From contig NZ_ABIC01000006.1 in assembly GCF_000172075.1 (NCBI RefSeq), positions 62,001 through 126,000 of the forward strand: 64,000 nucleotides of DNA, in the 5' to 3' direction. Positions within the stretch are counted from its first letter, which is position 1, and every line of letters starts with the position of its first letter. Shown here in pieces: positions 47,394 through 56,710 of the stretch. A model generated the notes under the pieces. That model saw only the letters and a list, made by a program, of their open reading frames with translations, had not been told where the DNA came from and made no database searches. This DNA comes from Shewanella benthica KT99 (GTDB lineage: Bacteria > Pseudomonadota > Gammaproteobacteria > Enterobacterales > Shewanellaceae). A program made the position numbers and the translations under genes.

Positions 47394-47469
47394 GCGACAT
47401 TAGCTCAGTTGGTAGAGCGATACCTTGCCAAGGTATAGGTCATCGGTTCGAACCCGATATGTCGCTCCA
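47394..47469 (+). tRNA. tRNA-Gly (GCC), copy 3
   Basis: 76 bases, identical to copies 1 and 2, including the encoded CCA. Confidence 0.97.
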
Positions 47470-47511
47470 ATTTCCCTCTTCGATATCAAACTTCCAAATA
47501 TAAAATTTTAT

Positions 47512-47643
47512 GCGACATTAGCTCAGTTGTGCCCATCTATTCAGATAGTAAAGAAACGATACCCTCTTTTTTTCCAAGGTATAGCTAGCCTCGAAACAAG
47601 AGGCGGTTCGAACCCCTTTGGTTTACATCAAGAGCTCGCTCCA
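47512..47643 (+). pseudogene. loop-expanded tRNA-Gly-like copy C
   Basis: 132 bases, beginning GCGACATTAGCTCAGTTG and ending CGCTCCA. Insertions lie in every loop: the D-loop (with a CTAT-TCAG-ATAG hairpin), the anticodon loop (14 bases, T-rich, GCC lost, stem ATACC/GGTAT kept), the variable loop (hairpin GCCTC-GAAACAA-GAGGC) and after the T stem. The acceptor is reduced to GCGA/TCGC. It cannot act as a glycine tRNA. Confidence 0.65.
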
Positions 47644-47958
47644 ATTTCCTTCTTACCAAAACTCCTATCATCTCAGCCCCAAATCTCTGTATTACCATTG
47701 TCAACACACAAAGCGTACTAAGCTTCATTATTAGTTTATAACCCATTACAGATCTCATTCACCAGCGATTTCATGTCTATATCACCTTCTGGCTATTTAC
47801 GTGAGGAATAGCGAAATTCTTTAACTATTCCTAATGTAGCCAGTTTAAGAAGTAACAAACTTAGACCTTGTTCAAGTATTGCATTGGTGTTTGTCCCCAT
47901 AATGGCAGCAGTAAAAAATTACTTTAGCCAGCTTTTGGCAAGAATTTGGAGTGCAAAC
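47644..47958. other. intergenic region after the tRNA array
   Basis: No terminator or gene is clear. An in-frame GTG at 47884 and an ATG at 47899 could extend the next gene, but they lack the good ribosome site found at 47959. Confidence 0.4.
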
Positions 47959-48414
47959 ATGCGATTTCAACAACTAAGTGAACTATTAAGTTATGTTGCT
48001 ACTTGCCGAGTAGAGATGGCGAAACTCTATAGCAGACTGCAAACAGAGGCGGATTCAACCAGAGTGAAGATGATGCTGGAGTATTTCCAACAGCATCAGA
48101 GAGGGGTATCAGAGAAGCTGGAAAACTATATTGATTCAGCACCCAAAAAAGTACTGGATACCTGGTATAAAGACATTATTTTTGAAGATTTTATAAAGAG
48201 GTGTCACGACACTGTCTTGACTGCAAATATGTCTGAAGAAGATGTCTTAGAACTGCACTTGAAATTGGATAACCTATTGATCGATCTTCTGCAGGTAACC
48301 GCCGAGCATTCCTCCTCTGTGGATATCGCTGGAACGTTAAATGAGCTTGTGCGTGTAGAGAGAATTCAACAACAAAGACTGGTTCATAGCAGCATACGTA
48401 TGGATGATATCTAA
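47959..48414 (+). CDS. hypothetical helical protein, possibly ferritin-like four-helix bundle
   Basis: 151 residues from the ATG at 47959 with TTGGAG nine bases upstream. Fully helical by eye: RFQQLSELLSYVATCRVEMAKLYSRL, then RVKMMLEYFQQHQRGVSEKLENYI, then LHLKLDNLLIDLLQVTAEHS. The E/H pattern of two helix pairs recalls ferritin-like bundles, but a full set of metal ligands is not evident. No signal peptide. I do not know a function. Confidence 0.6.
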   Translation: MRFQQLSELLSYVATCRVEMAKLYSRLQTEADSTRVKMMLEYFQQHQRGVSEKLENYIDSAPKKVLDTWYKDIIFEDFIKRCHDTVLTANMSEEDVLELHLKLDNLLIDLLQVTAEHSSSVDIAGTLNELVRVERIQQQRLVHSSIRMDDI

Positions 48415-48448
48415 TACCAATAGGTATTAGACGGCTAAGCTATTTGAT

Positions 48449-48475
48449 AAAGGTGCCTGAGGGCGCCTTTATTGC
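48449..48475 (+). terminator. terminator after the 47959 gene
   Basis: AAAGGTGCC (48449-48457), loop TGAG, GGCGCCTTT (48462-48470), nine base pairs with one G-U; the following sequence is ATTGC, so the T run is short. Confidence 0.65.
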
Positions 48476-48709
48476 TTCTCGATAAAGATTAATACACATT
48501 TTTTATTACTGTCACCAGTTTCTTCTCCAGTTATCTCTTCATTTTTGTCATTGATGACATTGTTATACTGTCCATTTCTTATGCAAGATCAAATCATGGT
48601 TGAATAGGCACAAGGATGACTGAATCTATTAACGATTTTAGGTTCTAATTCTACTAATCTTAATTTATATCAATATGATGTACTCATTCACCCTCGAGGA
48701 AGATTCGTT

Positions 48710-50209
48710 ATGTTAGAAAATGCTTCGGTACTTCCTTGTGAACTGTATAGTGCTTCAGAAATAAATGAGGCTGAATTGGGTCTGGTTAGCAGTGGCCTAG
48801 CTACTTATATAGATCTGGTCGAATCAGCCGGCGAGGCGGCCTATCGACAGCTAGTCAAAAGGAAAAACAGTAAAACTCCTGTCTTGGTGCTTGCAGGTTA
48901 CGGTAATAATGGTGCCGATGCCTTCGTCTGTGCAAGATACTTGTTACAAGCAGGTTTCGATGTCTCCTTGATGGCAGTGTCTAGACCTGCTGATCCCCAA
49001 GAGGCTAATGTTATCGCTGCTGAGTTTATCCATGCACGTGATGCTTTTAAGGCCGAGGCCGGAGTCATAGAGACTCCGAATATAGAGAAAATAGTGGCGG
49101 CGGAAGTCATCATAGATGGTTTATTAGGCTTAGGGTTGAAGGGAGAGCCAAGAGACCCATTTAGAGACATCATTGCTGCGATCAATAGCAGTAAAGCTTG
49201 GGTCTTTAGTCTAGATGTACCATCGGGTCTCAATGCCGATACAGGCAGTGGCCTCTGCTCTGTTCAAGCGAATATGACTCTGACCTTCGGCGCTTTGAAG
49301 CAAGGCTTGCTGACTGGGCATGCCAGACAATGTGTCGGCGAGCTCATTTTTGCAGATCTTGGTCTCTCGCCCTATTTACCTAGTTCTAAGGTGACTCGTG
49401 TCTCGAGTGATCTGTTAGCCAACATGCTCTCCCCCAGAGCAAGAGACACTCATAAAGGTCTTTCGGGGAAAGTCACTGTGATTGGTGGTGATAAAGGCAT
49501 GGCGGGAGCGATTAGACTGGCGGCTGAAGCCTGCTTAAGAGCGGGTGCTGGCTTAGTCACTGTGCTCTCAAGGCCTGAGCATCAACACACGATTAATGTC
49601 GAACGACCGGAATTGATGTTTTGGGGATGTGAGCTAGTCGATATGGAAGTGTATTTCAGACTAGGATGGGCAAACACATTACTCATAGGCCCGGGTCTAG
49701 GAAAGGAGTCATGGGGCTACAACTTGCTCAAGGCGGTGGGCTTGTGTGACAAACCATGCGTATTGGATGCTGATGCCCTGAACTTACTGAGTGAGGAACC
49801 CGGTAATAATGATAACTGGGTACTGACTCCTCATAGTGGAGAAGCGGCCCGACTACTGGGAATCACCACTATTGAAGTTGAGCTGGATAGGTTTGCTGCG
49901 GCTGAAAAGATACAGCAAGAATATGGTGGCATTGTGGTCCTAAAAGGTCCAGGAACCTTAATATCTGATGGGAAAAAATGTGTTGTGGCTCCAGTGGGTA
50001 ACCCAGGTTTAGCGAGTGGAGGTTGTGGGGATGTGTTGTCAGGTATCATTGCTGCATTGATTTCTCAGGACTTTAGCCTATTCGACGCCGCCATCATGGG
50101 GGTTGTTGTTCACGGTGAGGCGGCTGACCGGGCCGCTATTTCGGGGGAGCGAGGTATGCTGGCGAGTGACTTGATGCCCCATATTCGCTCTCTGGTTAAT
50201 AATCTTTAA
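48710..50209 (+). CDS. nnr: bifunctional NAD(P)HX epimerase / ADP-dependent dehydratase
   Basis: 499 residues, two fused domains. The N-terminal YjeF_N epimerase part has VLVLAGYGNNGADAFVCARYLL (about 60-80) and DGLLGLGLKGEP. The C-terminal carbohydrate-kinase-like dehydratase has VLDADALNLLSE, NWVLTPHSGEAARLLG and GNPGLASGGCGDVLSGIIAAL, the last being its nucleotide and catalytic loop with the Asp. It repairs hydrated NAD(P)H. First of the nnr-tsaE-amiB-mutL-miaA-hfq-hflX series. Confidence 0.94.
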   Translation: MLENASVLPCELYSASEINEAELGLVSSGLATYIDLVESAGEAAYRQLVKRKNSKTPVLVLAGYGNNGADAFVCARYLLQAGFDVSLMAVSRPADPQEANVIAAEFIHARDAFKAEAGVIETPNIEKIVAAEVIIDGLLGLGLKGEPRDPFRDIIAAINSSKAWVFSLDVPSGLNADTGSGLCSVQANMTLTFGALKQGLLTGHARQCVGELIFADLGLSPYLPSSKVTRVSSDLLANMLSPRARDTHKGLSGKVTVIGGDKGMAGAIRLAAEACLRAGAGLVTVLSRPEHQHTINVERPELMFWGCELVDMEVYFRLGWANTLLIGPGLGKESWGYNLLKAVGLCDKPCVLDADALNLLSEEPGNNDNWVLTPHSGEAARLLGITTIEVELDRFAAAEKIQQEYGGIVVLKGPGTLISDGKKCVVAPVGNPGLASGGCGDVLSGIIAALISQDFSLFDAAIMGVVVHGEAADRAAISGERGMLASDLMPHIRSLVNNL

Positions 50210-50311
50210 ATAATGAATTGTTGCGATGATCAGTGAAACCTGTTTTGCTGATCAGTAATTTGGTATAGAGTAATGGGTTCGAAACAGCTAAAAAAGGGTA
50301 AAGTCAATACA

Positions 50312-50770
50312 ATGGCATCGGTTAAGGTTTTTCTAGATAATGAGCAAGATACAGTGGAGTTGGGTAAGCGATTGGCACAATTCATTACCCCACCTTTAAC
50401 GCTGAATTTATCGGGTGAACTGGGTGCCGGGAAAACGACTTTAAGCCGAGGCCTGATCCAGGCGTTGGGTCATGAAGGCGCAGTTAAGAGCCCAACTTAC
50501 GCCTTGGTTGAACCCTATGAGTTAGGTGATATTGAGCTATTTCATTTCGATCTATACCGGTTAAGCGACCCAGAAGAACTTGAGTATATGGGGATCAGAG
50601 ATTATTTCACCGATAAGAGTATATGTCTGGTTGAGTGGCCTGATAGGGGGCATGGATTAATGCCGGTAGCCGATATCAGTATTGCTATTAAATATGTGGG
50701 TACCAGTCGAGAAGTTGAAATAACGTCAGGATCAACCAAAGGGCAAGTATTGCTCAGTAAACTTAAATAA
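50312..50770 (+). CDS. tsaE: tRNA t6A-modification ATPase TsaE
   Basis: 152 residues from the ATG at 50312; this matches the family length of about 153, while an ATG at 50273 would add 13 residues. The P-loop is GELGAGKTTLSRG (about 37), and SPTYALVEPY, HFDLYRL and VEWPDRG are the family motifs. TsaE works with TsaB, TsaC and TsaD to make threonylcarbamoyl-A37 in tRNAs reading ANN codons. Confidence 0.93.
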   Translation: MASVKVFLDNEQDTVELGKRLAQFITPPLTLNLSGELGAGKTTLSRGLIQALGHEGAVKSPTYALVEPYELGDIELFHFDLYRLSDPEELEYMGIRDYFTDKSICLVEWPDRGHGLMPVADISIAIKYVGTSREVEITSGSTKGQVLLSKLK

Positions 50771-50772
50771 TA

Positions 50773-52095
50773 ATGATAAAAATCGAAAATCTTCTCAAAG
50801 CTATTCTTGTGATGCTGACATTATGTATATCTTTTGTTGTCCATAGTGCTACTAAGCTAGATGGTGTGCGCATCTGGGCCGCTCCAGAGTCGACTCGAGT
50901 CGTTTTCGATCTCACTCATGCACCTAAATATACCTATTTCAATCTGACTAGCCCTTATAGACTCGTTGTCGATCTCAAGGGGACCACGACCTCATTAAAC
51001 CTCAGTAAATTAGCTAATAACAGTAAATTGGTTAAGAGAGTGAGGATAAGTAAACCGCCTGCTAAGGGGATCTTACGCCTAGTTATCGATCTGGTAAAAC
51101 CGGTAAAAGCTAACCTGTTTTCACTGCCACCAACGGCTCCCTATGGAAATCGTTTAGTGCTAGATCTGGATGATAGTCGCTCTTTTGTCACAGTGAGCCA
51201 GCCTAGTAAATCAACACAGAAGCTTAGAGACGTCGTGGTCGCCATCGATGCCGGTCATGGGGGAGATGATCCTGGATCTATCGGACCATCTGGGATCTAT
51301 GAGAAAAAAGTGGTGCTGGAGATAGCTAAGAAAATTGCGGCTAAAATCAACGCAACACCGGGCATGAGAGCCGTTATGACTCGTTCCGGTGATTACTTTG
51401 TCAATCTAAATAAGCGCTCTGAAATTGCCAGAAAGAGTAAAGCGGATCTTCTGGTTTCAATTCATGCCGACGCATTTACCTCGCCACAACCTAGGGGGGC
51501 ATCGGTTTGGGTCTTGTCTATGAAACGTGCCAATAGTGAAATCGGTCGCTGGTTAGAGCATAAAGAGAAGCATTCAGAGCTCTTGGGTGGTGCCGGAGAG
51601 ATTATCCAAAATACTGATAATGAGCAATATCTGGCTATGACCTTGCTGGATATGTCTATGGATAGGTCAATGGCTATTAGCCATAACATAGCCGACGATG
51701 TACTGGCGAACTTAGGTAAAGTCACCAAGCTGCATAAGCACAAGCCCGAATCGGCAAGTTTTGCAGTACTAAAATCACCAGATATCCCTTCTATTTTGGT
51801 TGAAACTGGCTTTATCTCTAATCACAAAGAAGAGAGGTTGCTGTCTCAAAGACAGCATCAGAATAATATTGCCAATGCAGTACACAAGGGTATTGTCAAG
51901 TATTTCGAGAATAATCCGCCGGTTAATTCTTTGATGGCAAGTAAAAGTTCGCGAAAGCATAATGTTCGTAAGGGCGAATCCCTGTCTGTTATTGCTCACA
52001 GGTATCAAGTGTCTGTTACTAGCATTAAGAAGGTCAATAATCTAAAGTCTAACAAGATTCGAATCGGTCAGAAGTTAGTTATTCCAAGAGCCTAG
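50773..52095 (+). CDS. amiB: N-acetylmuramoyl-L-alanine amidase with AMIN and LysM domains
   Basis: 440 residues, starting two bases after tsaE. A signal peptide (ending VVHSA) leads to an AMIN domain (about 28-135; LDGVRIWAAPESTRVVFDLT), the Amidase_3 catalytic domain (VAIDAGHGGDDPGSIGPSGIYEKKV with Zn His and Glu; LVSIHADAF; ILVETGFISN with catalytic Glu) and one LysM (HNVRKGESLSVIAHRYQVS, about 396-438). It splits septal peptidoglycan during division and is activated by EnvC or NlpD. Confidence 0.94.
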   Translation: MIKIENLLKAILVMLTLCISFVVHSATKLDGVRIWAAPESTRVVFDLTHAPKYTYFNLTSPYRLVVDLKGTTTSLNLSKLANNSKLVKRVRISKPPAKGILRLVIDLVKPVKANLFSLPPTAPYGNRLVLDLDDSRSFVTVSQPSKSTQKLRDVVVAIDAGHGGDDPGSIGPSGIYEKKVVLEIAKKIAAKINATPGMRAVMTRSGDYFVNLNKRSEIARKSKADLLVSIHADAFTSPQPRGASVWVLSMKRANSEIGRWLEHKEKHSELLGGAGEIIQNTDNEQYLAMTLLDMSMDRSMAISHNIADDVLANLGKVTKLHKHKPESASFAVLKSPDIPSILVETGFISNHKEERLLSQRQHQNNIANAVHKGIVKYFENNPPVNSLMASKSSRKHNVRKGESLSVIAHRYQVSVTSIKKVNNLKSNKIRIGQKLVIPRA

Positions 52096-52119
52096 TTCAT
52101 CTTAAGTGATCTTGTGAGT

Positions 52120-52133
52120 CCCCCCCCCCCCCC
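52120..52133. repeat. 14-base poly-C tract before mutL
   Basis: Fourteen consecutive C between the amiB stop (52095) and the mutL ATG (52155), ending 21 bases before that ATG and 6 bases before the GAGAG ribosome site (52140-52144). A tract of this length is expected to slip during replication. Confidence 0.95.
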
Positions 52134-52154
52134 TTGTTTTGAGAGCTAAAAATT

Positions 52155-54005
52155 ATGACAATTCAGATATTGCCACCTCAGTTAGCTAACCAAATTGCGG
52201 CGGGTGAAGTTGTCGAAAGACCGGCTTCAGTCATCAAGGAGTTAGTTGAAAACAGCTTAGATGCCGGTGCGACCCGAGTCGATATAGAGATAGAGAAGGG
52301 TGGCAGTAAACTGATTAAAATTCATGACGATGGTACGGGGATCCCCAAAGAAGAGTTGAGCTTGGCTTTGTCCAGACACGCCACCTCTAAGCTCAGTACC
52401 TTAGACGATCTGGATGCTATCTTAAGTTTTGGCTTTCGCGGTGAAGCGTTAGCGAGTATCAGCTCTGTTTCTAGATTAACCTTGACCTCACGCACGGCTG
52501 AGCAGAGTGAAGCTTGGCAGGCCTATGCCGAAGGCTCTGATATGGCCGTTAAGGTGATCCCTGCGGCTCACCCCGTAGGTTCAACTGTAGAGGCGGTGGA
52601 CCTTTTTTTTAATACTCCCGCCCGAAGACGTTTTCTTAAAAGCGACAAGACAGAGTTTACTCACATAGATGAATGGCTTAAACGTATTGCTTTGGTGAGA
52701 GGAGATATACATTTCACGTTAAAAAACAATGGTAAGGTGGTGAGAAACTATCGACCGGCAAAAACCTCAGATCAATATCTTCAACGCTTAGCTCTGATTA
52801 GTGGCAAGAAGTTTGCGCAGCAGGCACTAGAGGTCAAGTGCGAACATGAAGGCTTGAACTTGTCAGGCTATATACAGCCGCCCTATTTTGAGGGCCCGGC
52901 CAGTGACACCCAATATTTCTATGTGAATGGCAGACAGGTTCGCGACAGACTCGTTAATCATGCAGTTAGACAAGCCTTCGCCGAGCATGTTACCGGAGCT
53001 CAGGCTAGCTATGTGCTGATGCTCGAACTCGATCCTCATCAAGTCGATGTCAATGTGCATCCGGCTAAGCATGAAGTGAGGTTTCATCAGAGCCGTTATG
53101 TCCATGATTTTATTTTACAGGCGCTGCAATCGGCACTCTCTCAGGTCGGCAGCCCAGTTTCTACTGAAGACCAGAACAATAGAGAAGCATCCTCAAGCTC
53201 TTATCAAGCAGGCGTGCAGGAATCTCAGAGAGTCAAGGAGCCAGATGGTCGCGCAGTTCATCTTCCTGTTGACAAAGGGCCAGGTACAAGTCCTGTAGGC
53301 ACTCAGCATGAGTATTCGATAACATCTCCTTCACCCTATTCTGGAAATAAAAGTGCTCTAAGGCCGAGCTCTACTGCCCGCCCACAAGTTGAGTTACCTT
53401 CGGCTGCGGCTATCGCTTCTTATGGGGCCTTATTGACTACTCCTGTGGTTCCATCCTTAGGGCGTAGTGAACTTGTGAATGAGCAGCCAAGCATGCCTCC
53501 GTTATTGGATGCTAGATATTGGGTGCTAACCCAAGGGGATAAACTCACATTATTACCGATAGAAGCAATCGCCTCCCGACTGCTACAAATAAGCATATTT
53601 GCTAAGCTCGATGGGGGTTTGATCAGTCAGCCGCTCTTGATGCCAGTCTCTATCCCTATGGATGATGACTGGAAGGAGACGATCGAGCTCAGAGAGTTAG
53701 TGTTAAGAAAGATAGGAATTGAGCTATCAATTCGTCTAGGGCAGTTGATAATAAAGAAAGTGCCCCCATATTTAAGACAGAGCCAGTTGGTCAGTGTGAT
53801 CCCCGAGCTATTACAGTGGATACGTTTTGAAGAACCTGCCCAGGAGGCGTTGGCAAGCTGGATTGCCAAGCATGGCGAAATAAATCTCGAGTCTCCGGCT
53901 CAAATCTGGCAAGATTTGATGTTAGCGGAACAGAGCCTGAGAGAGGAGTTGATGGCGGACGTCATTAGCTTACCCTGGCAAGTTTGGTTGGGAAAAGAGC
54001 ACTGA
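52155..54005 (+). CDS. mutL: DNA mismatch repair protein MutL
   Basis: 616 residues. GHKL ATPase motifs: KELVENSLDAGATRV with Glu/Asn near 29-33, HDDGTGIPKEEL, and FGFRGEALASISSV. A linker of about 90 residues rich in Ser and Pro separates it from the C-terminal dimerisation domain. No DQHA-x2-E-x4-E endonuclease motif is seen, as expected for an organism with MutH. It links MutS recognition to MutH nicking. Usual length, intact. Confidence 0.96.
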   Translation: MTIQILPPQLANQIAAGEVVERPASVIKELVENSLDAGATRVDIEIEKGGSKLIKIHDDGTGIPKEELSLALSRHATSKLSTLDDLDAILSFGFRGEALASISSVSRLTLTSRTAEQSEAWQAYAEGSDMAVKVIPAAHPVGSTVEAVDLFFNTPARRRFLKSDKTEFTHIDEWLKRIALVRGDIHFTLKNNGKVVRNYRPAKTSDQYLQRLALISGKKFAQQALEVKCEHEGLNLSGYIQPPYFEGPASDTQYFYVNGRQVRDRLVNHAVRQAFAEHVTGAQASYVLMLELDPHQVDVNVHPAKHEVRFHQSRYVHDFILQALQSALSQVGSPVSTEDQNNREASSSSYQAGVQESQRVKEPDGRAVHLPVDKGPGTSPVGTQHEYSITSPSPYSGNKSALRPSSTARPQVELPSAAAIASYGALLTTPVVPSLGRSELVNEQPSMPPLLDARYWVLTQGDKLTLLPIEAIASRLLQISIFAKLDGGLISQPLLMPVSIPMDDDWKETIELRELVLRKIGIELSIRLGQLIIKKVPPYLRQSQLVSVIPELLQWIRFEEPAQEALASWIAKHGEINLESPAQIWQDLMLAEQSLREELMADVISLPWQVWLGKEH

Positions 54006-54053
54006 TTTACAAAGTTTTTTTGTGAGGTACTGCAAAGTTGGAAGTATATACGA

Positions 54054-54980
54054 GTGAGTGAAACGAGTTTACCGAAAATAATTACTCTGATGGGCCCCAC
54101 AGCCTCAGGGAAAACGGCATTGGCGATTGAGCTGGTCAAAGAGCGCAATTGTGAAATCATCTCCGTCGACTCGGCTCTTATCTATCGTGGTATGGATATA
54201 GGCAGCGCTAAACCGACGGCAGAAGAACTCGCGGTAGCGCCGCACAGGTTGATCGATATACGCGACCCTTTGCAGAGTTACTCTGTGGCAGATTTTAGAA
54301 CCGACGCGCTCAGAGAGATTGCCGATATTGTAAAGTCTGGTAAAACGCCCTTGCTTGTCGGGGGCACCATGCTCTATTTTAAGGCTCTGCTAGAGGGATT
54401 ATCCCCGCTACCGGCAGCCGACGAAGTTATTAGGGCCGAGATCGCCGCTGAAGCACAGACCCATGGCTGGCAACACCTGCATGATGAATTAATGCGCGTC
54501 GATCCAGTTTCGGCAGAACGTATTCATCCCAATGATCCGCAACGATTATCCAGGGCGTTAGAGGTGTTTCGCATCAGTGGTAAAAGTTTGACCGAACTGA
54601 CGCAAATTAAGTCTCCTCCTCTGCCATATGAGGTTATTCAATTTGCCATTTCACCGAAAGATCGAAAAGTGTTACATCTTTCTATAGAAGAAAGATTCAA
54701 ATTGATGTTAAATCAAGGTTTCGTTGCAGAGGTTCGTACGCTTAGGCAGCGAAATGATCTGCATTTAGCGCTTCCTTCTATGAGGTGTGTAGGCTATCGG
54801 CAGTGCTGGCAACACCTTGATGGCGACTATGACTATAATACTATGGTCGATAAGGGGATAATTGCCACTAGGCAATTAGCTAAGCGTCAATTAACATGGT
54901 TAAGAGGGTGGGCTGAGTTAAATTGGCTGGAAACTGGCTTAGATTCGAATCTAACGAGTGTATTGCGACATTGTCGCTAG
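54054..54980 (+). CDS. miaA: tRNA dimethylallyltransferase
   Basis: 308 residues, starting at GTG (54054). The P-loop [14 protein letters not shown] (about 14), [19 protein letters not shown] and the [15 protein letters not shown] segment are diagnostic. It adds the dimethylallyl group to A37 of tRNAs reading UNN codons. It partners functionally with hfq downstream in the conserved amiB-mutL-miaA-hfq-hflX order. Confidence 0.95.
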   Translation: MSETSLPKIITLMGPTASGKTALAIELVKERNCEIISVDSALIYRGMDIGSAKPTAEELAVAPHRLIDIRDPLQSYSVADFRTDALREIADIVKSGKTPLLVGGTMLYFKALLEGLSPLPAADEVIRAEIAAEAQTHGWQHLHDELMRVDPVSAERIHPNDPQRLSRALEVFRISGKSLTELTQIKSPPLPYEVIQFAISPKDRKVLHLSIEERFKLMLNQGFVAEVRTLRQRNDLHLALPSMRCVGYRQCWQHLDGDYDYNTMVDKGIIATRQLAKRQLTWLRGWAELNWLETGLDSNLTSVLRHCR

Positions 54981-55074
54981 CTAATTCATCCTCGCTATAT
55001 AATACTAAATCCAAACAAGAAAGTTATGTTGTATTAGTTTTACTACTTATTTTTAATAAAAAGGAAATTATAAA

Positions 55075-55353
55075 ATGGCAAAGGGGCAATCTTTACAAGA
55101 CCCATTTTTGAACGCACTTCGCCGTGAGCGCGTTCCTGTATCAATTTATCTTGTTAATGGTATTAAATTACAAGGACAAGTTGAGTCATTTGACCAGTTT
55201 GTTATCTTGCTTAAAAACACGGTTAGCCAAATGGTATATAAGCACGCTATCTCTACAGTTGTGCCAGCGCGTCCATTCACTGTAAGCACCCATCACGCGA
55301 CACCAACTCAAGCCGCAGGCTTGAATGGTCAGCAAGATGAGGCGAGCGAGTAG
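55075..55353 (+). CDS. hfq: RNA chaperone Hfq
   Basis: 92 residues. Sm1 motif ([19 protein letters not shown]) and Sm2 motif ([15 protein letters not shown]) are complete; the proximal-face QSLQDPFLN and YKHA residues for U-rich RNA are kept. The C-terminal tail is short and Gln/Thr-rich. AAGGAAA lies before the ATG. The preceding 94 bases contain a TATAAT (54998-55003), a possible -10 of a separate hfq promoter. Confidence 0.98.
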   Translation: MAKGQSLQDPFLNALRRERVPVSIYLVNGIKLQGQVESFDQFVILLKNTVSQMVYKHAISTVVPARPFTVSTHHATPTQAAGLNGQQDEASE

Positions 55354-55372
55354 TTGTTGAGGAGTATGCTTT

Positions 55373-56665
55373 TTGTTTGATCGTTATGAGGCGGGTGAAA
55401 GTGCCGTTTTGGTGCATATTAACTTTGCCGATGAAGACCGTAGGGAAGACTTAGTCGAACTACAACTATTAGTCGATTCGGCTGGTGCTCAGCAAGTCGG
55501 TTTGATCACTGCGAACCGTCGTTCACCGGACCGAAAATTCTTCCTTGGTTCGGGGAAGACTGATGAGCTCGCGGCTTTGGTCGCAGCGACAGAAGCGAAT
55601 GTGGTGATTTTTAATCATGCGTTGAGTCCTGCTCAAGAGAGAAATATTGAGATGGTTTGCCAATGTAGGGTCTTGGACCGTACCGCGCTCATCTTAGATA
55701 TCTTTGCCCAGAGAGCACGTACCTATGAAGGCAAGTTGCAGGTGGAGCTAGCGCAGTTACGCCATATGTCGACTCGTCTAATACGGGGTTGGACTCATCT
55801 GGAGCGCCAGAAAGGTGGTATTGGCATGAGAGGACCTGGGGAGACCCAGCTCGAGACTGATAGACGTCTACTCCGTGGCAGAATGAGCACCATCAACAAG
55901 CGTTTGGCGAAGGTAGATAAACAGAGAGAACAGAGTCGAAGGGCAAGGAGTCGCAGTGAGCAGCCTACGGTTTCATTAGTCGGTTATACTAATGCGGGTA
56001 AATCAACTCTGTTCAACTCGCTTACAGTTTCAGAGGTATATGCTGCAGATCAACTGTTTGCCACCTTAGATCCTACCTTGAGAAAGTTAGAACTACCGGA
56101 TGGCGCGATTATCTTGGCCGATACCGTAGGTTTTATTCGTCACTTGCCCCATGATTTAGTGGCGGCGTTTAAGTCGACGTTACAAGAAACCCGCGAAGCG
56201 GATCTGTTACTGCATATTGTCGATTGTCATGATGAGAATATGGGGGATAACTTTGAGCAAGTTCAGTTGGTGCTCAAAGAGATAGGTGCCGATGAAATTC
56301 CTCAGCTGATCGTCTGTAATAAGATCGATCTGTTAGAGGATGTCAACCCAAGGATAGATTATAACGACGAAGGTGTACCCATCAGAGTCTGGGTGTCGGC
56401 GCAGCAACAAAAAGGCTTAGATCAGCTTAGAGAGGCCATCAACGACATCGTTGGTAGGGCTACTTTGGAGCTGACTTTGCGGATCCCGGCAACAGCCGGG
56501 CATTATCTTGGTCAGTTTTACCGACTTGACGCGATACAGCAGAAAGAGTTTGATGATCTGGGGTGCTGTATTTTATCTGTTCGTTTATTGGAGGCCGATT
56601 GGCTCCGATTAGTGAAGCAGAGCCAAGGGGACTTAGAGGACTTTATTGTCGAAGACTCGGCGTAG
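55373..56665 (+). CDS. hflX: ribosome-associated GTPase HflX
   Basis: 430 residues, starting at TTG with GAGGAG nine bases upstream. An N-terminal HflX domain (DRKFFLGSGKTDELAALV) and a coiled linker rich in Arg (RRLLRGRMSTINKRLAKVDKQREQSRR) precede the GTPase: G1 GYTNAGKSTLFN (about 208), G3 DTVGFIRHLP, G4 NKIDLL. It splits stalled 70S ribosomes in heat and other stress. TTG start suggests low expression relative to hfq. Confidence 0.95.
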   Translation: MFDRYEAGESAVLVHINFADEDRREDLVELQLLVDSAGAQQVGLITANRRSPDRKFFLGSGKTDELAALVAATEANVVIFNHALSPAQERNIEMVCQCRVLDRTALILDIFAQRARTYEGKLQVELAQLRHMSTRLIRGWTHLERQKGGIGMRGPGETQLETDRRLLRGRMSTINKRLAKVDKQREQSRRARSRSEQPTVSLVGYTNAGKSTLFNSLTVSEVYAADQLFATLDPTLRKLELPDGAIILADTVGFIRHLPHDLVAAFKSTLQETREADLLLHIVDCHDENMGDNFEQVQLVLKEIGADEIPQLIVCNKIDLLEDVNPRIDYNDEGVPIRVWVSAQQQKGLDQLREAINDIVGRATLELTLRIPATAGHYLGQFYRLDAIQQKEFDDLGCCILSVRLLEADWLRLVKQSQGDLEDFIVEDSA

Positions 56666-56710
56666 AGTGATTTTTATTCTCGTTTAATTCATACACCTAT
56701 GGAGTGCTAA

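Noticed and set aside
47294-47721. Reading frames across the tRNA array
   Set aside because: They are translations of tRNA genes and their variants (repeated CQGIG/YRSS patterns).
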